Shown: positions 34,986-44,994, counted from the first letter of the stretch. The stretch: DNA of 64,000 bases from Beroe forskalii (GCA_011033025.1 WFMF01000037.1:620001-684000), one strand, 5' to 3'. Notes: generated by a model from the letters alone, not told the origin. Made by a program: numbers and translations.

Positions 34986-35085
34986 NNNNNNNNNNNNNNN
35001 NNNNNNNNNNNNNNNNNNNNNNNNNNNNNNNNNNNNNNNNNNNNNNNNNNNNNNNNNNNNNNNNNNNNNNNNNNNNNNNNNNNNN
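34986..35085. other. Assembly gap (100 N)
   Basis: Exactly 100 N, the conventional size for a gap of unknown length. The order and orientation of the two sides depend on scaffolding and cannot be checked here. Confidence 0.99.
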
Positions 35086-35445
35086 TCGGAGGAGTTATCA
35101 AAGGATGCCTTCTCCAATATCACACTAGCACTTCGAGGCTATAGGAATAACATCCTTATTTTCAGGGACTTTTCGAAAGTCGACGAGACTATCTCGTTAT
35201 CACGCATCATTAGTCCTCCTACCTCAACCTTCAGGGGTCGTGATGTTCGTGATATCATGTATAAGTGCACTGATCCGAACACTCACCCCTATCAAACAGT
35301 GGTGTGCAGACCTTAACATCGATATTAGTAAGCCCGATTGACCTGTGTTTTCATAACCTGTATAATACTTGCAATAACTTTAAAGCACTTCAATTCCAAT
35401 ACAAATTGCTAATGAGGATATCTACCTGTAGGTATGAGATTCAAA

Positions 35446-36611
35446 ATGAGTATTGATAAGATCAGCCCTCATTGTATTTATGGCTGCTCATCCCTTGAAT
35501 CATTATCACATTTTCCTTGAGTGCCCTCCACAAAGTCTTTTACCAGAAGACTTAACACCTTCATCCTTCTCAAAATTGACTCCAGCTACCGTGATCCAAA
35601 GCGCTCTAATTTTATACTTGTTAACCACTCTAATTACCTTATCAATTACCTTAATATCATAGCCAAGTGGTACATCAGTAAAACTTTTCAGGGTGGACAG
35701 CACCAGCTGCGCTGGGACGGGTTTGTTAAGTTTATCCGCTGTGCACTACTTGGCGAAAAGAGTATTAGTGATAAACTCACAAATTTACTGTAGTACTCTC
35801 CTTATCTAGCGCCCGATGACCCTCGCTACTCTATTCACTAATTTTTAGATTTTTAGTACGGTATTCAGCTCTCCGGCCTAAAGGCTCAGTCCCAATCCTT
35901 CTTTCTCTCTCCTTTGGTGGGTAGCTCCATAGTGAGGACATGTTTTAAAAGCAGGGATGTTAAAAAGATATTCAGAAAAAAAAGAAGGAAAAAATATTTT
36001 AAAATTATGAAAAAAGAAAAAAAAAAAGAGAAAAAAGATACAATGTTTTAAAAAAAATAGAGAGGAAAGAAAAGAATAGAATTGGACTTTTCATAACCCT
36101 AGCTTTGGAGCGGAGTGCAAAAGTGTTTTGCACAGTTTCATTTCCACTTCTCTACCTACCTTCATCTGAGTAGCAGCTATCCCTGCGCTCTTTTTTATGT
36201 TTTGTTTTACTCCTCATTTTACTCATCTAACTTCTGACCCTTTTTTATATTTTTGTTTGTTTTCTATGATATGTATCGCTGTCTTGCTCCTTTTTTAAGC
36301 ACCGGGCGTTACCTTTAAATTTTAGCCCTGGCCAGGACTATAATAGATCCGGTGTCTTTTTGTACAGAATACATATGATGCCACCAAAATTCCGCTAGGG
36401 TGGTGTAGGACGTCGGCGCGGGTGATTGCTTATCATAAATTAGCCTTAAGCCTCCAACCCGCGCCGGGGTTCTGCCTCACCCTTCGCGGAACTTTGGCCG
36501 CAATGAGATTTAAAAAAAAAAAAAGAAAAAAGAAAGAAAAAAAAGAGAAGAAAAAAAGAAAAGAAAAAGGAAAAAGAAAAAAGAAGAAAAGAAAGAAAAA
36601 AGAGAAGAAAG

Positions 36612-36652
<41 letters not shown>
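35446..36652 (+). pseudogene. 3' end of a LINE with A-rich tail
   Basis: At about 35455-35530 two overlapping frames give a Cys/His-rich stretch (PHCIYGCSSLESLSH, then a frameshift into FLECPPQ) typical of the last part of LINE proteins. After it, about 0.7 kb of non-coding sequence leads to a GC-rich 3' UTR-like segment (36400-36510: GGCGCGGGTGATTGC, CCCGCGCCGGGGTTCTG). This is directly followed by a 140-base A-rich tract (36511-36652) with G interruptions, as expected of a LINE with poly(A). The upstream part is cut by the assembly gap. The clade is uncertain. Confidence 0.5.
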
Positions 36653-36655
<3 letters not shown>

Positions 36656-37378
36656 AACAGAGGACCCTATCACTAACAGGGGACACTATCAAGTTAACAG
36701 AGGACCCTATCACTAACAGGGGACACTATCAAGTTAACAGAGGACCCTATCACTAACAGGGGACACTATCAAGTTAACAGAGGACCCTATCACTAACAGG
36801 GGACACTATCAAGTTAACAGAGGACCCTATCACTAACAGGGGACACTATTAAGTTAACAGAGGACCCTATCACTAACAGGGGACACTATCAAGTTAACAG
36901 AGGACCCTATCACTAACAGGGGACACTATCAAGTTAACAGAGGACCCTATCACTAACAGAGGACACTATCAAGTTAACAGAGGACCTTATCACTAACAGG
37001 GGACACTATCAAAGTAACAGAGGACCCTATCACTAACAGGGGACACTATCAAGTTAACAGAGGACCCTATCAGTAACAGGGGACACTATCAAGTTAACAG
37101 AGGACCCTATCAGTAACAGGGGACACTATCAAGTTAACAGAGGACCTTATCACTAACAGGGGACACTATGAAAGTAACAGAGGACCCTATCACTAACAGG
37201 GGACACTATCAAGTTAACAGAGGACCCTATCACTAACAGGGGACACTATCAAGTTAACAGAGGACCCTATCACTAACAGGGGACACTATCATTTATCAAG
37301 TTAACAGAGGACCCTATCACTAACAGGGGACACTATCAAGTTAACAGAGGACCCTATCACTAACAGGGGACACTATCA
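36651..37378 (+). repeat. 40-bp minisatellite, about 18 copies
   Basis: The unit is GTTAACAGAGGACCCTATCA plus CTAACAGGGGACACTATCAA. It is a dimer of two related 20-mers (TAACAG.GGAC.CTATCA), so the basic period is 20. Copies are nearly identical, with a few shared variants (AAAGTAACAG, CAGTAACAGG) that show blockwise amplification, and one 7-base insertion at about 37290. It abuts the poly(A) tail of the LINE without spacing. There are no spacers, so it is not CRISPR-like. Confidence 0.95.
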
Positions 37379-37504
37379 TTAGGCTCAAACAGGCACTAGC
37401 TTAGTGAGATGATAGTTACAAATCACGCCGCTGGGGTGGGATGGGAGTTAAAAATCATGCCGCTGGGGTGAGCCGTGAGAAATCACGCCGCGCATTGTAC
37501 TCAC
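37379..37504 (-). other. Intron start after exon 5, with inverted exon-1 motif
   Basis: Follows the donor of exon 5. It contains two copies of a unit with CCCCAGCGGC.TGATTT. Bases 37381-37399 equal, in the opposite orientation, 45176-45194, which is a duplicated end of exon 1 of the same gene. The gene presumably continues toward the gap, but no further exon is visible. Confidence 0.5.
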
Positions 37505-37681
37505 ATTTCCATCAGTAGACTGGTAATAAGTGAGTCCGTCGTCTGCAACTATTGGTTGGAACCATGCTGTGTAATCGTACAGGTACTTCTTCTTAGTTTG
37601 CGGAGTTTCTTCAGAAGCTTGCGGAGTTTCTTCAAACGCTTGCGGAGGATTTTCAGACGATTGCGGAGTAGAATCACTTGC
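37505..37681 (-). CDS. Coiled-coil protein gene, exon 5 (59 codons)
   Basis: Acceptor CATTCTCAG|GCAAG (AG at 37683-37682) and donor GGAAAT|GTGAGT (GT at 37504-37503) enclose 177 bases, exactly 59 codons, phase 0 at both ends, joining exon 4 in frame. The first half is a roughly 10-residue repeat rich in E, T, P and Q (EETPQASEETPQ), from a 30-bp tandem repeat in the DNA. The second half is aromatic-rich (KKYLYDYTAWFQP, then DDGLTYYQSTDGN). The GLTYY pattern is faintly like the tyrosine repeats of OCRE domains or the middle of a WW domain, and a coiled-coil plus OCRE layout exists in the AGGF1 family. This is only a hint and I do not assign the gene. Confidence 0.7.
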
Positions 37682-37845
37682 CTGAGAATGGAATGATAGA
37701 AAGTGTAATGAGTACTTTATAATTTAAGTATTATAGTTTAAATACAATCCCCAATTCATAATAGTAGGAAATAAGAAAATGAAATGACAGGGAAGGAGAA
37801 AATGAAATGACAGGGAAAAGGGTAAAATCCTTTCTATTTACTCAC

Positions 37846-38439
37846 GTTAGACAGAACCATCTGTTCCTTTTCCGGCGCAACTGCAGCATCACTTTTTGAC
37901 GCTTCCTTTTCCCTAATCTGACTAGATGCATTCTTCCTTGACACCTCCAATTCCTGTTCAAGCTCGATTACTCGGCTCTGAAGCGCGCTTATTGTGTTCT
38001 TCTCCAAAGATTGGCAGTCAATTGCTGCTTCGTCGGCCGTTTTCAAAACACGCTCGAGTTCAAGTTCAAGATCCGTGATCTTATGCTTCAGTGCAGAGCA
38101 TTCAGATTCTGAATCCCTTAACTTCTGCTTAAGATCCCCTATTCCAGACTCAGAATCATGAATTTCGGATTGGGCCCCCTCCAACGATCGTTTGAGATCG
38201 TTTATTTCTAATTTAGCGTTTTCAAAGTTGAGTTCCGCAGCATTACGTTCAGCTTCAAAGGCCGCGTTGGACTCAGTAAGAGCGGAAAGGTGCGCTTCTA
38301 ATTCGGATATTACAGCGGTTTTCTGTGATATCTGAGCTGTAAGCTCTGATATCCGAGTGGTTTGTTGGTCGAGGAGGGGTTGGAGAGGTGCGTCCGTGGG
38401 TTCGGGGACTTCGGGGTTTTTAGCCGAATCTTCAGCTTG
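37846..38439 (-). CDS. Coiled-coil protein gene, exon 4 (198 codons)
   Basis: Bounded by acceptor CTTGCTTCAG|CAAGC (AG at 38441-38440) and donor TCTAAC|GTGAGT (GT at 37845-37844), 594 bases, phase 0 at both ends. After a Pro/Asp-rich start (KNPEVPEPTDAPLQPLLDQQ) nearly the whole exon is a long coiled coil: heptad-like runs such as ISELTAQISQKTAVISELEA, LKQKLRDSESECSALKHKIT and LQSRVIELEQELEVS. It ends in a charged segment (EKEASKSDAAVAPEKEQMVL). Such a rod usually serves dimerisation or scaffolding, but the family is not recognisable. The intron to exon 5 is only 164 bases. This is the strongest exon of the gene: long open frame, both consensus sites, and strand-specific amino-acid periodicity. 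Confidence 0.8.
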
Positions 38440-39090
38440 CTGAAGCAAGAGTCAAAAAGTTCAGCAATGTTTGCTTAAAATGACGGGATATCAAGGTGGC
38501 GACACCTGCCTAAAACAGGATTAAACAGGATTAAACATAAATAGTCCACAGGGGCACTAACACCCCTGTCTGGACAATAGTACAAACTCAATCGTTCTGA
38601 TCAAATTCATATATAAACTAAATTTTTAAAAAATCATATCTCGAAATCCGAAAATCCAAAACATGTGTCGTGTAAACTGGATCAAAAAAAAGGATAAAGA
38701 AGGTCCCAACTTACCAGCGTAAACTTACACCAAATCGAACAAGCGTACAAAATCTCTAACGAAAGGAAGAGTTCACAAAATGTGCCTAAATTTGAAATAA
38801 AGAGTAAGGTTCATCTCCCGCCCATCTTACTTACTGAAATGCGTTAAAAAAAGAAAAGCTTGTGGCAGCCAAGACTAAAAAAACTGACTTTAAGTTTCAG
38901 TTCCAGTGGATGAAATTATTTTCACAAGTTTAAATTTCCATTACCCAATCAAGAAATATTTACACCAAAGATATTTACACAAAGATATTGTTTACACAAA
39001 CTTATAGATAGGATTCTCCATAATATTACATCTGATCACGTCAGTTTGACATCTGTGAGAGCAAGGTCTTTTCAACTCTGACGCAGTCCA
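38440..39090 (-). other. 3' part of intron 3 and LINE 3' flank
   Basis: No coding sequence. A 14-16 base unit around TTTGTGTAAATATC recurs about three times on the minus strand (38945-39000), possibly the microsatellite tail of the LINE that ends here. The region closes with the exon 4 acceptor. Confidence 0.5.
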
Positions 39091-41752
39091 TCACTTCTTT
39101 CCTTTTGATTTGATCCTTTCCTTGGACTTCTTCTCAGGGAACCTCTTGTTGAAGACCTTCCTGAGGAATCTTCCTAGTTCTGCAGTGTGTTTGAATGCAG
39201 CTGCCACGTCGCTGAACAGCTGTGATTTGAGGTCTTCACTGAGACTACTCCGGAGGCAGTGGAATGCAGGACATGTCCGGAGGATGTGCAGTTCATCCTC
39301 GATAATTGGGTCAAAGTATGGAAGCTCACTGAGGAGTTCTGCGGTGTTAATGTCTGTACATGATGGGCATGCCCTTCCTATGGGTTTTGCCCGATTTACA
39401 CTGTACCTTCCTGTCTCGATTTTCAGTTTATGCGAGCTTGTTCTCATCCTCGCCATGCTTACAAGGTCCTTATGTTTAGGTAAGTTACTGACATAGTCTT
39501 CAAGTCCAAATTCCTCCTTCACTATGTTGTAGAAGTTTAACTTGCGGTTAAGTTTCCTTTCACTTTCCCAGACATCTGTGAAATGATCGTTCAATACAAG
39601 GCGAATTGCATTAGGGGCGATTACTTCACTGTCATCAAACTCTTTCTTTGTGGCCACCTGGAAGATCCTTGATATCCCTCTGAACCATTTAAGGTTCAGC
39701 AGCATCTGTTCCCTGTATGCTAAGGTGACTAAGCTTTGACAGTTTTGCTTGTTGAGCTGGGAAAGCCTCTTAACATACCCAAAAATCTGTTTCAGTACAG
39801 AAATGAGCAGTGGGACTCGTCCACAGTCTCCCCAGATAGGTGCGTTAGACGTTCTCTTTCCGACTCCTAGAGTCCATTTCAGGAATGAAAGGTGTAGGGA
39901 CTCCGTTGGATCTCTTGCTAGTGTGGTGAGTCTCATTCCAGCTGGCGATGGTTTCGTGCTGAGCTCTTTGAATAGGGCTGATTCTGATGCCCAGATTTGG
40001 CAGCCATAAGTTGACACGGGAAGCACCAGTGCATCAAATAGCTTGAAAATCACTGGTTTCTTCATCGCCCTGAAGTCGATGGATCTCTTCAGTGAGAAGT
40101 ATGCACGCATGCCTTTTTGTTTCAGTTGTTTCTGGGCGAGGGTAAATGACCCAGTAAGGGTGTATGTTATCCCTAGATAACAGTACTCTTTTGTTGATGG
40201 TACTGGTGTGTCACCATAGTTAAACTGCCAGCTTTCTTTTAGTAAACGCCCTGCTCTGTTGAACACCATAACTGCAGTCTTATCGATATTTACACTGAGC
40301 CCCCATTCAGTACAATATCTGAGCAGCACATTAATGAGCTTTTGTAGAGTCGATGCATTTAGTGCCATCAGGACAAGGTCATCGGCCTATAGAAGATGGG
40401 AGATTTCAATGTTATCCAGAGTTGGGAGGGCACACCCAAATTCTTCATTGAGTGCCTCGGAAAGCCCATGAATATAGCATTTGAAAAGTTCAGGTGACAT
40501 GGGGTGCCCCTGCTCAGTACCAACCAGAACGTCAATCTTCTTAGACAGCTTGTTGAGTAACTTGATCTTTGCTGTAAAATTTGAATACATGTGTTCCAAA
40601 CACTTAAAGAACCTCCCTTTGATACCCATCTGCCACATTTTAAAAAGAAGCGCCTCCCTACAGACTGTATCAAATGCTTTGGCGAAGTCTACAAAGCAGG
40701 TGTATAGTCTTCCTTTTTGTAAGTGGACATATTTATCCACACAGGTGGACAGAGTCAAAATGTGATCACAAGTCTGAGCCTCTTTACAAAACCCTAGCTG
40801 GTTTGGGGTGTCTGGCTTGACGATACTTTTGTACCTAATTAGCCTAGTCAACAAGATCCCTGAGAACAACTTGCCCAGGTTGCTTGAGACAGCTATGGCT
40901 CTATAATTATTAGGGTCGTAAGTGCATCCTTTTTTATGAAGAGGGGTCACGTTCGATGTGTTCCAGGGATATGCACCCAGCCTCAAGCATTCATTGAAGA
41001 GCTTAAGGATAGTTTGAAGCATTCCTGTGCCAGATGCTTTTAGGAATTCATTTGAGATGAGGTCCTCAGCCACAGCTTTGCCATTTTTCGCTGACTTAAC
41101 TGTGTCTTGGAGTTCTTTGAGTGTAATCGGGCAATCTAAGATGTCTGTAAGCTCCACGTTAATCGGCCTGCTGTGTGCCATGTCTTCCTGCATCTTTTTA
41201 ACTCTTTCTTCTCCTAGTCGTTTCTTCCCATAAAGTTCTTTGAAAAACTTATAGAAGTTCAGCATATCATAGACATCAAGGTTGTTTCCAGAGTTGTTCA
41301 TCTTCTTCAAGTTATTGAATCTATTCCAGTTGATGTCTTTTCCTTTCTCTATGTCATTACTCAGTTCTGCAATAAAAATGCTCTTCTTATGTTTTTTGAG
41401 ACTGTTGTAGCTTTTGAGGCTAGTGTAGTATTCTTTTCTGATCTTTTGGTCTCCCGGTGCTCCCCCATGTTTTTTAGCAAGGCATCTGGTTTTTCTCTTA
41501 CTGCTTATGCATTCTGCATCAAACCAGGGCTTCTTTGGTTTCAGGCGATGTGACTTCTTCAGTTTTGTGTTCTTTTTCGTTGCCACTCTATGGGTTTTGC
41601 GGGGAATGACTCTGTCAGCCAGTTCCCTGTAGAGTTCGACAATCTGATCATTGAGCTGCATAACATCATTCTTTGTCTCACAAACCTTTTCTTGGATAGC
41701 CTTGATTTTGCCCACAAATTCTGCAGTTGCCTGTTCCTTCACAAAGGTTTCA
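39091..41752 (-). pseudogene. LINE in intron 3 with a stop in the catalytic YADD motif
   Basis: Two collinear frames in the same phase (41742-40387 and 40368-39091) form one protein region of about 880 codons. Blocks in order: PWFDAEC linker, NVTPLHKKG..NYRAIAVSSNLGKLF, FVDFAKAFDTV (motif A), GTEQGHPMSPELFK (motif B), then SHLL-stop-ADDLVL (motif C). The stop (TAG at 40389-40387) sits exactly where the Tyr of YADD is expected, and the rest of the frame is intact. A long C-terminal region follows with a Cys/His motif (CPSC ... HILRTCP). The endonuclease is missing, so the copy is 5'-truncated, beginning within about ten bases of exon 3. It has the same orientation as the host gene. The clade is not certain. 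Confidence 0.87.
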
Positions 41753-41764
41753 AGGTGATGACAC

Positions 41765-41909
41765 TTGGTTGCTAGGTGATGAAACTTGGTCGCTAGGTGA
41801 TGTCACTTGGTTGCTAGGTGCCCCATCACTTTGTCCCTCATTTTGGGCGGTGAGTTGGGCTTCTCTGGCCTGTGACGCAGCTTGTAGCTGCGTCATTTGC
41901 TCTGAATAC
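41765..41909 (-). CDS. Coiled-coil protein gene, exon 3 with three possible donors
   Basis: Acceptor TTTTCACAG|GTATTC (AG at 41911-41910). The first base completes the Trp codon left open by exon 2, followed by Gln-rich YSEQMTQLQAASQAREAQLT, which continues the helical region of exon 2. The exon end is a 21-bp tandem repeat, three copies encoding PSNQVTS-like heptapeptides. Each copy contains CAA|GT at a codon boundary (exon would end at 41807, 41786 or 41765). All three would join exon 4 in phase 0. Without splicing, the frame reaches TGA at 41752-41750, where the LINE begins. Which donor is used is unknown; I give the longest form. Confidence 0.6.
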
Positions 41910-42169
41910 CTGTGAAAAGTTATGGTGAGTAGAGTTTAAAATTAGTGTAATCTTACCATACACGTGAAAATGAGGGGAAGAGCGCTAGCATTTTTAATTT
42001 TCATTCATCTTGCTTTTTTCGATTTATTAACGTTTTTGGTGTCACCGAATCAAAAACTAACAAAGTACTAAAATAACATTTTCAGATATGGTCACGCCCT
42101 TTTTCAGAGCGGAGTAAGGTAAAAATCAGACATCCTATCGATATTTTTGTCCTATGGCCACGCCCTTTT

Positions 42170-42315
42170 TAAGTTTTTAATAGTTTTGTCACTAAAATTA
42201 CCAGTTCTGAGGCTGCACAACAGTTTTGTCACTAAAATTACCAGTTCTGAATCCGCCCAATAGATTTGCCACTAAAATTACTAGTTTTGAAGCTGCACAA
42301 TAGTTTTGTCACTAA
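42170..42315 (-). repeat. Splice-donor minisatellite, distal block
   Basis: Three to four 40-bp units like those at 43920-44565, cut off from them by the TIR element at 42316-43919. Units contain TTACCAGTTCTG and CAATAG..TTTG.CACTAAAA words. Confidence 0.85.
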
Positions 42316-43919
42316 GGGAGCCGTCATATATTACGTCATCACTTTTTTGCCCATTTTCAACCCCCTCCCCCCTGTCATCTCCTGTCAGTTGCTATTTATC
42401 AGTTTTCTCATTGCTATTTATCAGTTTTCTTGTGCGTGTTAAAATAAGCAGCTCTCTTATCAGTAAATTTGCAACTTGTTACTCGCACTCAACTAAGCCT
42501 TGTGTACACGGCTTTGTACACAGTGTATACAAGATGGAATTCTCTCTGGAAAGGCTGTACGTAGTGGAAAAAGATGTGGACTCTGTGTTTTGTGGTGTGT
42601 TCGGTGCTAAGTGGGGAGAAGTTTCGAAGGCGACAGTAATGAAGTTGGACAAGGCAGCCCTCTCGAATCTTGTGCTGTCAACCGTGGGCGTTCTGCAAGG
42701 ATGCAAGGGGATATTGCGGGCTGCGGCCGTATCTGTGGAAAAGTTACAACAGGATCAGATCGAGAACCAGAAACAGTTACTGAAACTTCAAGATGACCTA
42801 CTGAAGAGTAAAACGGAACAGGTGGAGGCGGTTCAGAGCACCGTGAAGAAAGAGTTCAGAAGCTTCAGCGATGTCGTCAAAGAGGGAAACGAGGCGAGGA
42901 TCACGACAAAGGAGGTTAAAGCTGTCTTGAAGTGTGTGGTGAAGGACGATGACAGGAAAAAGGCTTTGGTATTGTTCGGACTGGAGGAAGGGGAAACTGA
43001 ATCAGTGCGAGAGAAGGTGAATAATGTTATCAAGCTTTGCTGCACATCGGGGCAGCTGTTTCTGACGGACTGTTTCCGTGTTGGAGATGGAAGGCCCGGT
43101 GTTGTGCGCCCTGTGAAAGTGGTGTTCACTAGTCATGATGCAGCAGCCGAGGTGTTACGAAATGCGAGGAATCTGCGACAATCTCGTTACAGTAGTGTGT
43201 ACGTTTCTCCTGATAGGAGCCCGGAAGAACGAGAAAAGAGAAAGGTTCTGGTGTCACAAATGAAGAAGAAGATCAGTAGCGAGCCCGGGAAGTACCACTT
43301 CATACGCAATGGAACAGTATGTAGCAGAGACAGAGAGGTCGTCTCCAACTCTCAGAATGTGCCGTCATCTTCGCAAACTACTAGTACTACCTCGACAAAC
43401 TCTCGGACAGCGACACCAGTCCAGACACCCTCGTCAACTCAGGCAGTGCCACCATCTCAGACTGTCCTGTTTCCCGCCCCTAAGTCTCAGCCAAGATCAC
43501 AGACTGATGCGTCAGCTCCTCGGAGTTTAACAACTCAGCAGTTTGTTGCTGCCGTGCAGCAGATCAATGCGCGGCGATCATAGGACGAAGTCGCAGTTAA
43601 CACTGCTCAAGTACTCAGCTTGGCACAACGCTTGGACGATGAGCGTGATAATATTTTGCGCTTAAATTGATGTTATGTGTTGTTTAGTGTGTGCAGTGTG
43701 TGCGGTTTTCAACAGTGGCAATCAGGCCACAATATGCTATGGACACATGCCTTTATTGGCATCCTCGAGTATTTGTGGTTTTTTAATTGAATTTATATTG
43801 TACTGATTATATTTTGTTTCAAAACCCTTATGGGTACCCCACTGTGGGTTTTTTCAACAATCAGCATTCGAAAAACCCCCTCCTCTCGTCGAGTGATGAC
43901 GTAATATGTGACGGGTCCC
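42316..43919. mobile_element. 1.6-kb TIR element with TAA target duplication (PIF/Harbinger-like ends)
   Basis: Terminal inverted repeats of 28 bases with two mismatches (42316-42343 and 43892-43919), starting GGGA and containing ATATTACGTCATCACT. They are flanked by TAA at 42313-42315 and 43920-43922. The flanking minisatellite unit (CACTAAAATTACC) shows the uninterrupted target, confirming a 3-bp duplication. GGG-type ends and a TAA/TWA duplication are characteristic of PIF/Harbinger elements. The only large gene inside is LINE-ORF1-like, not a DDE transposase, so mobilisation would need enzymes from elsewhere. A second small remnant of similar sequence is at 44566-44660. Confidence 0.82.
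42534..43583 (+). CDS. LINE-ORF1-like coiled-coil/RRM protein inside a TIR element
   Basis: 349 codons from ATG at 42534. The frame is open further upstream, but that part reads like untranslated DNA, and MEFSLERLYVVEKDVDSVFC looks like a proper N terminus. A coiled coil spans about residues 65-110 (VEKLQQDQIENQKQLLKLQD). An RRM-like fold follows, with KKALVLFGLEEGE as the first strand and PVKVVFTSHDAAAEVLRNAR as a later one. Then comes a basic stretch (SPEEREKRKVLVSQMKKK) and a Ser/Thr/Gln-rich tail with QFVAAVQQINARR at the end. This order resembles ORF1 RNA-binding proteins of LINEs. It is intact, encoded opposite to the host gene, and lies within the PIF/Harbinger-like TIRs. It could help an unknown partner, or be a captured ORF1. 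Confidence 0.7.
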   Translation: MEFSLERLYVVEKDVDSVFCGVFGAKWGEVSKATVMKLDKAALSNLVLSTVGVLQGCKGILRAAAVSVEKLQQDQIENQKQLLKLQDDLLKSKTEQVEAVQSTVKKEFRSFSDVVKEGNEARITTKEVKAVLKCVVKDDDRKKALVLFGLEEGETESVREKVNNVIKLCCTSGQLFLTDCFRVGDGRPGVVRPVKVVFTSHDAAAEVLRNARNLRQSRYSSVYVSPDRSPEEREKRKVLVSQMKKKISSEPGKYHFIRNGTVCSRDREVVSNSQNVPSSSQTTSTTSTNSRTATPVQTPSSTQAVPPSQTVLFPAPKSQPRSQTDASAPRSLTTQQFVAAVQQINARRS

Positions 43920-44565
43920 TAAAATTACCAGTTCTGCAGCTGCACAACAGTTTTGTCACTAAAATTACCAGTTCTGAATCTGCACAATAGATTTGCCACT
44001 AAAATTACCAGTTTTGCAGCTGCACAATAGTTTTGCCACTAAAATTACCAGTTTTGCAGCTGCAAAATAGTTTTGCCACTGAAATTACCAGTTTTGCAGC
44101 TGCACAATAGTTTTGCCACTAAAATTACCAGTTTTGCAGCTGCAAAATAGTTTTGCCACTAAAATTACCAGTTTTGCAGCTGCACAATAGTTTTGCCACT
44201 AAAATTACCAGTTTTGCAGCTGCAAAATAGTTTTGCCACTAAAATTACCAGTTTTGCAGCTGCACAATAGATTTGCCACTAAAATTACCAGTTTTGAAGC
44301 TGCCCAATAGTTTTGTCACTAAAATTACCAGTTCTGAAGCTGCACAATAGTTTTGTCACTAAAATTACCAGTTCTGAAGCTGCACAATGTTTACCAATTT
44401 TGAATCTGCACAATAGTTTTGTCACTAAAATTACAAGTTCTGAAGCTGCACAATGTTTACCAGTTTTGAATCTGCACAATAGTTTTGCCACTAAAATTAC
44501 CAGTTTTGAATCTGCCCAATAGATTTGCCACTAAAATTACCAGTTTTGAATCTGCACAATAGATT
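43920..44565 (-). repeat. 40-bp minisatellite made of exon-2 end plus its splice donor
   Basis: About 16 units. Read on the gene's strand each unit is ATTGTGCAGCTGCAAAACTG followed by GTAATTTTAGTGGCAAAACT. The first half copies the last 20 bases of exon 2 (44697-44678); the second half copies the first 20 bases of intron 2. Each unit thus carries another CTG|GTAATT donor. A few units have diverged or lost about 20 bases (44389-44465). The open frames here (44313-44522 and 44285-44491) are repeat artefacts. Confidence 0.88.
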
Positions 44566-44660
44566 GCTATTTATCAGTTTTATAATTATTAATGTAGTTA
44601 CTTTATTAACTTATTTCGGCACATTGCCAGCCCCACTGTGGGTTTTCAAACAAACGAAGA
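44566..44660. repeat. Remnant of a second copy of the TIR element
   Basis: TTGCTATTTATCAGTTT matches about 42390, and CCCCACTGTGGGTTTT matches about 43836 of the element at 42316-43919. The parts in between are missing. It is a deleted, MITE-like relic inside the same minisatellite. Confidence 0.6.
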
Positions 44661-44677
44661 TTTGCCACCAAAATTAC

Positions 44678-44918
44678 CAGTTCTGCAGCTGCACAATGTA
44701 CTGCTGGTAATAATCCTCCTGGGACTTGGAATACTCCTGCATCTGAGCTATCTGCTGCTTCAATACTGCTTCATTCTGTGTGTTGTCACCGGCTGGTGTC
44801 ACGCGGTGAGTGTTGAAACTGGCTGTTGTCACGCGGTGAGTGTTGTCACCAGCTGTTGTCACGCGGTGAGTGTTGTCAGAGGTGTTGACAGCAGGGGGTG
44901 CCGCGTAGGTTCCAGCGC
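44678..44918 (-). CDS. Coiled-coil protein gene, exon 2 (80 codons)
   Basis: Acceptor CCCTCTCAG|GCGCTGG (AG at 44920-44919) and donor AACTG|GTAATT (GT at 44677-44676) enclose 241 bases. Exon 1 leaves one base, and G+GC completes Gly. The exon ends two bases into a codon that exon 3 completes as Trp, so both junctions fit. The first part is low-complexity (GAGTYAAPPAVNTS) with three copies of a 10-residue DNTHRVTTAG-like unit from a 30-bp DNA repeat. The second part is Gln-rich and helical (EAVLKQQIAQMQEYSKSQED, YYQQYIVQLQN). If the donor is skipped, the frame meets TAA directly after the Trp codon. Confidence 0.75.
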
Positions 44919-44994
44919 CTGAGAGGGCATGAATCAACAATGAAACGTGGGAAATAGCGCGCTTCTTCAACAGTCGCCTAAATTATCCTTGCAG

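Noticed and set aside
36422..36676. Lysine-rich open frame
   Set aside because: It is the A-rich tail of a LINE translated.
36651..37378. CRISPR-like regular repeats
   Set aside because: Units abut with no unique spacers, and the genome is eukaryotic; it is a minisatellite.
42306..42533. Upstream extension of the ORF1-like frame
   Set aside because: It overlaps the TIR region and lacks protein-like composition; ATG at 42534 is a better start.
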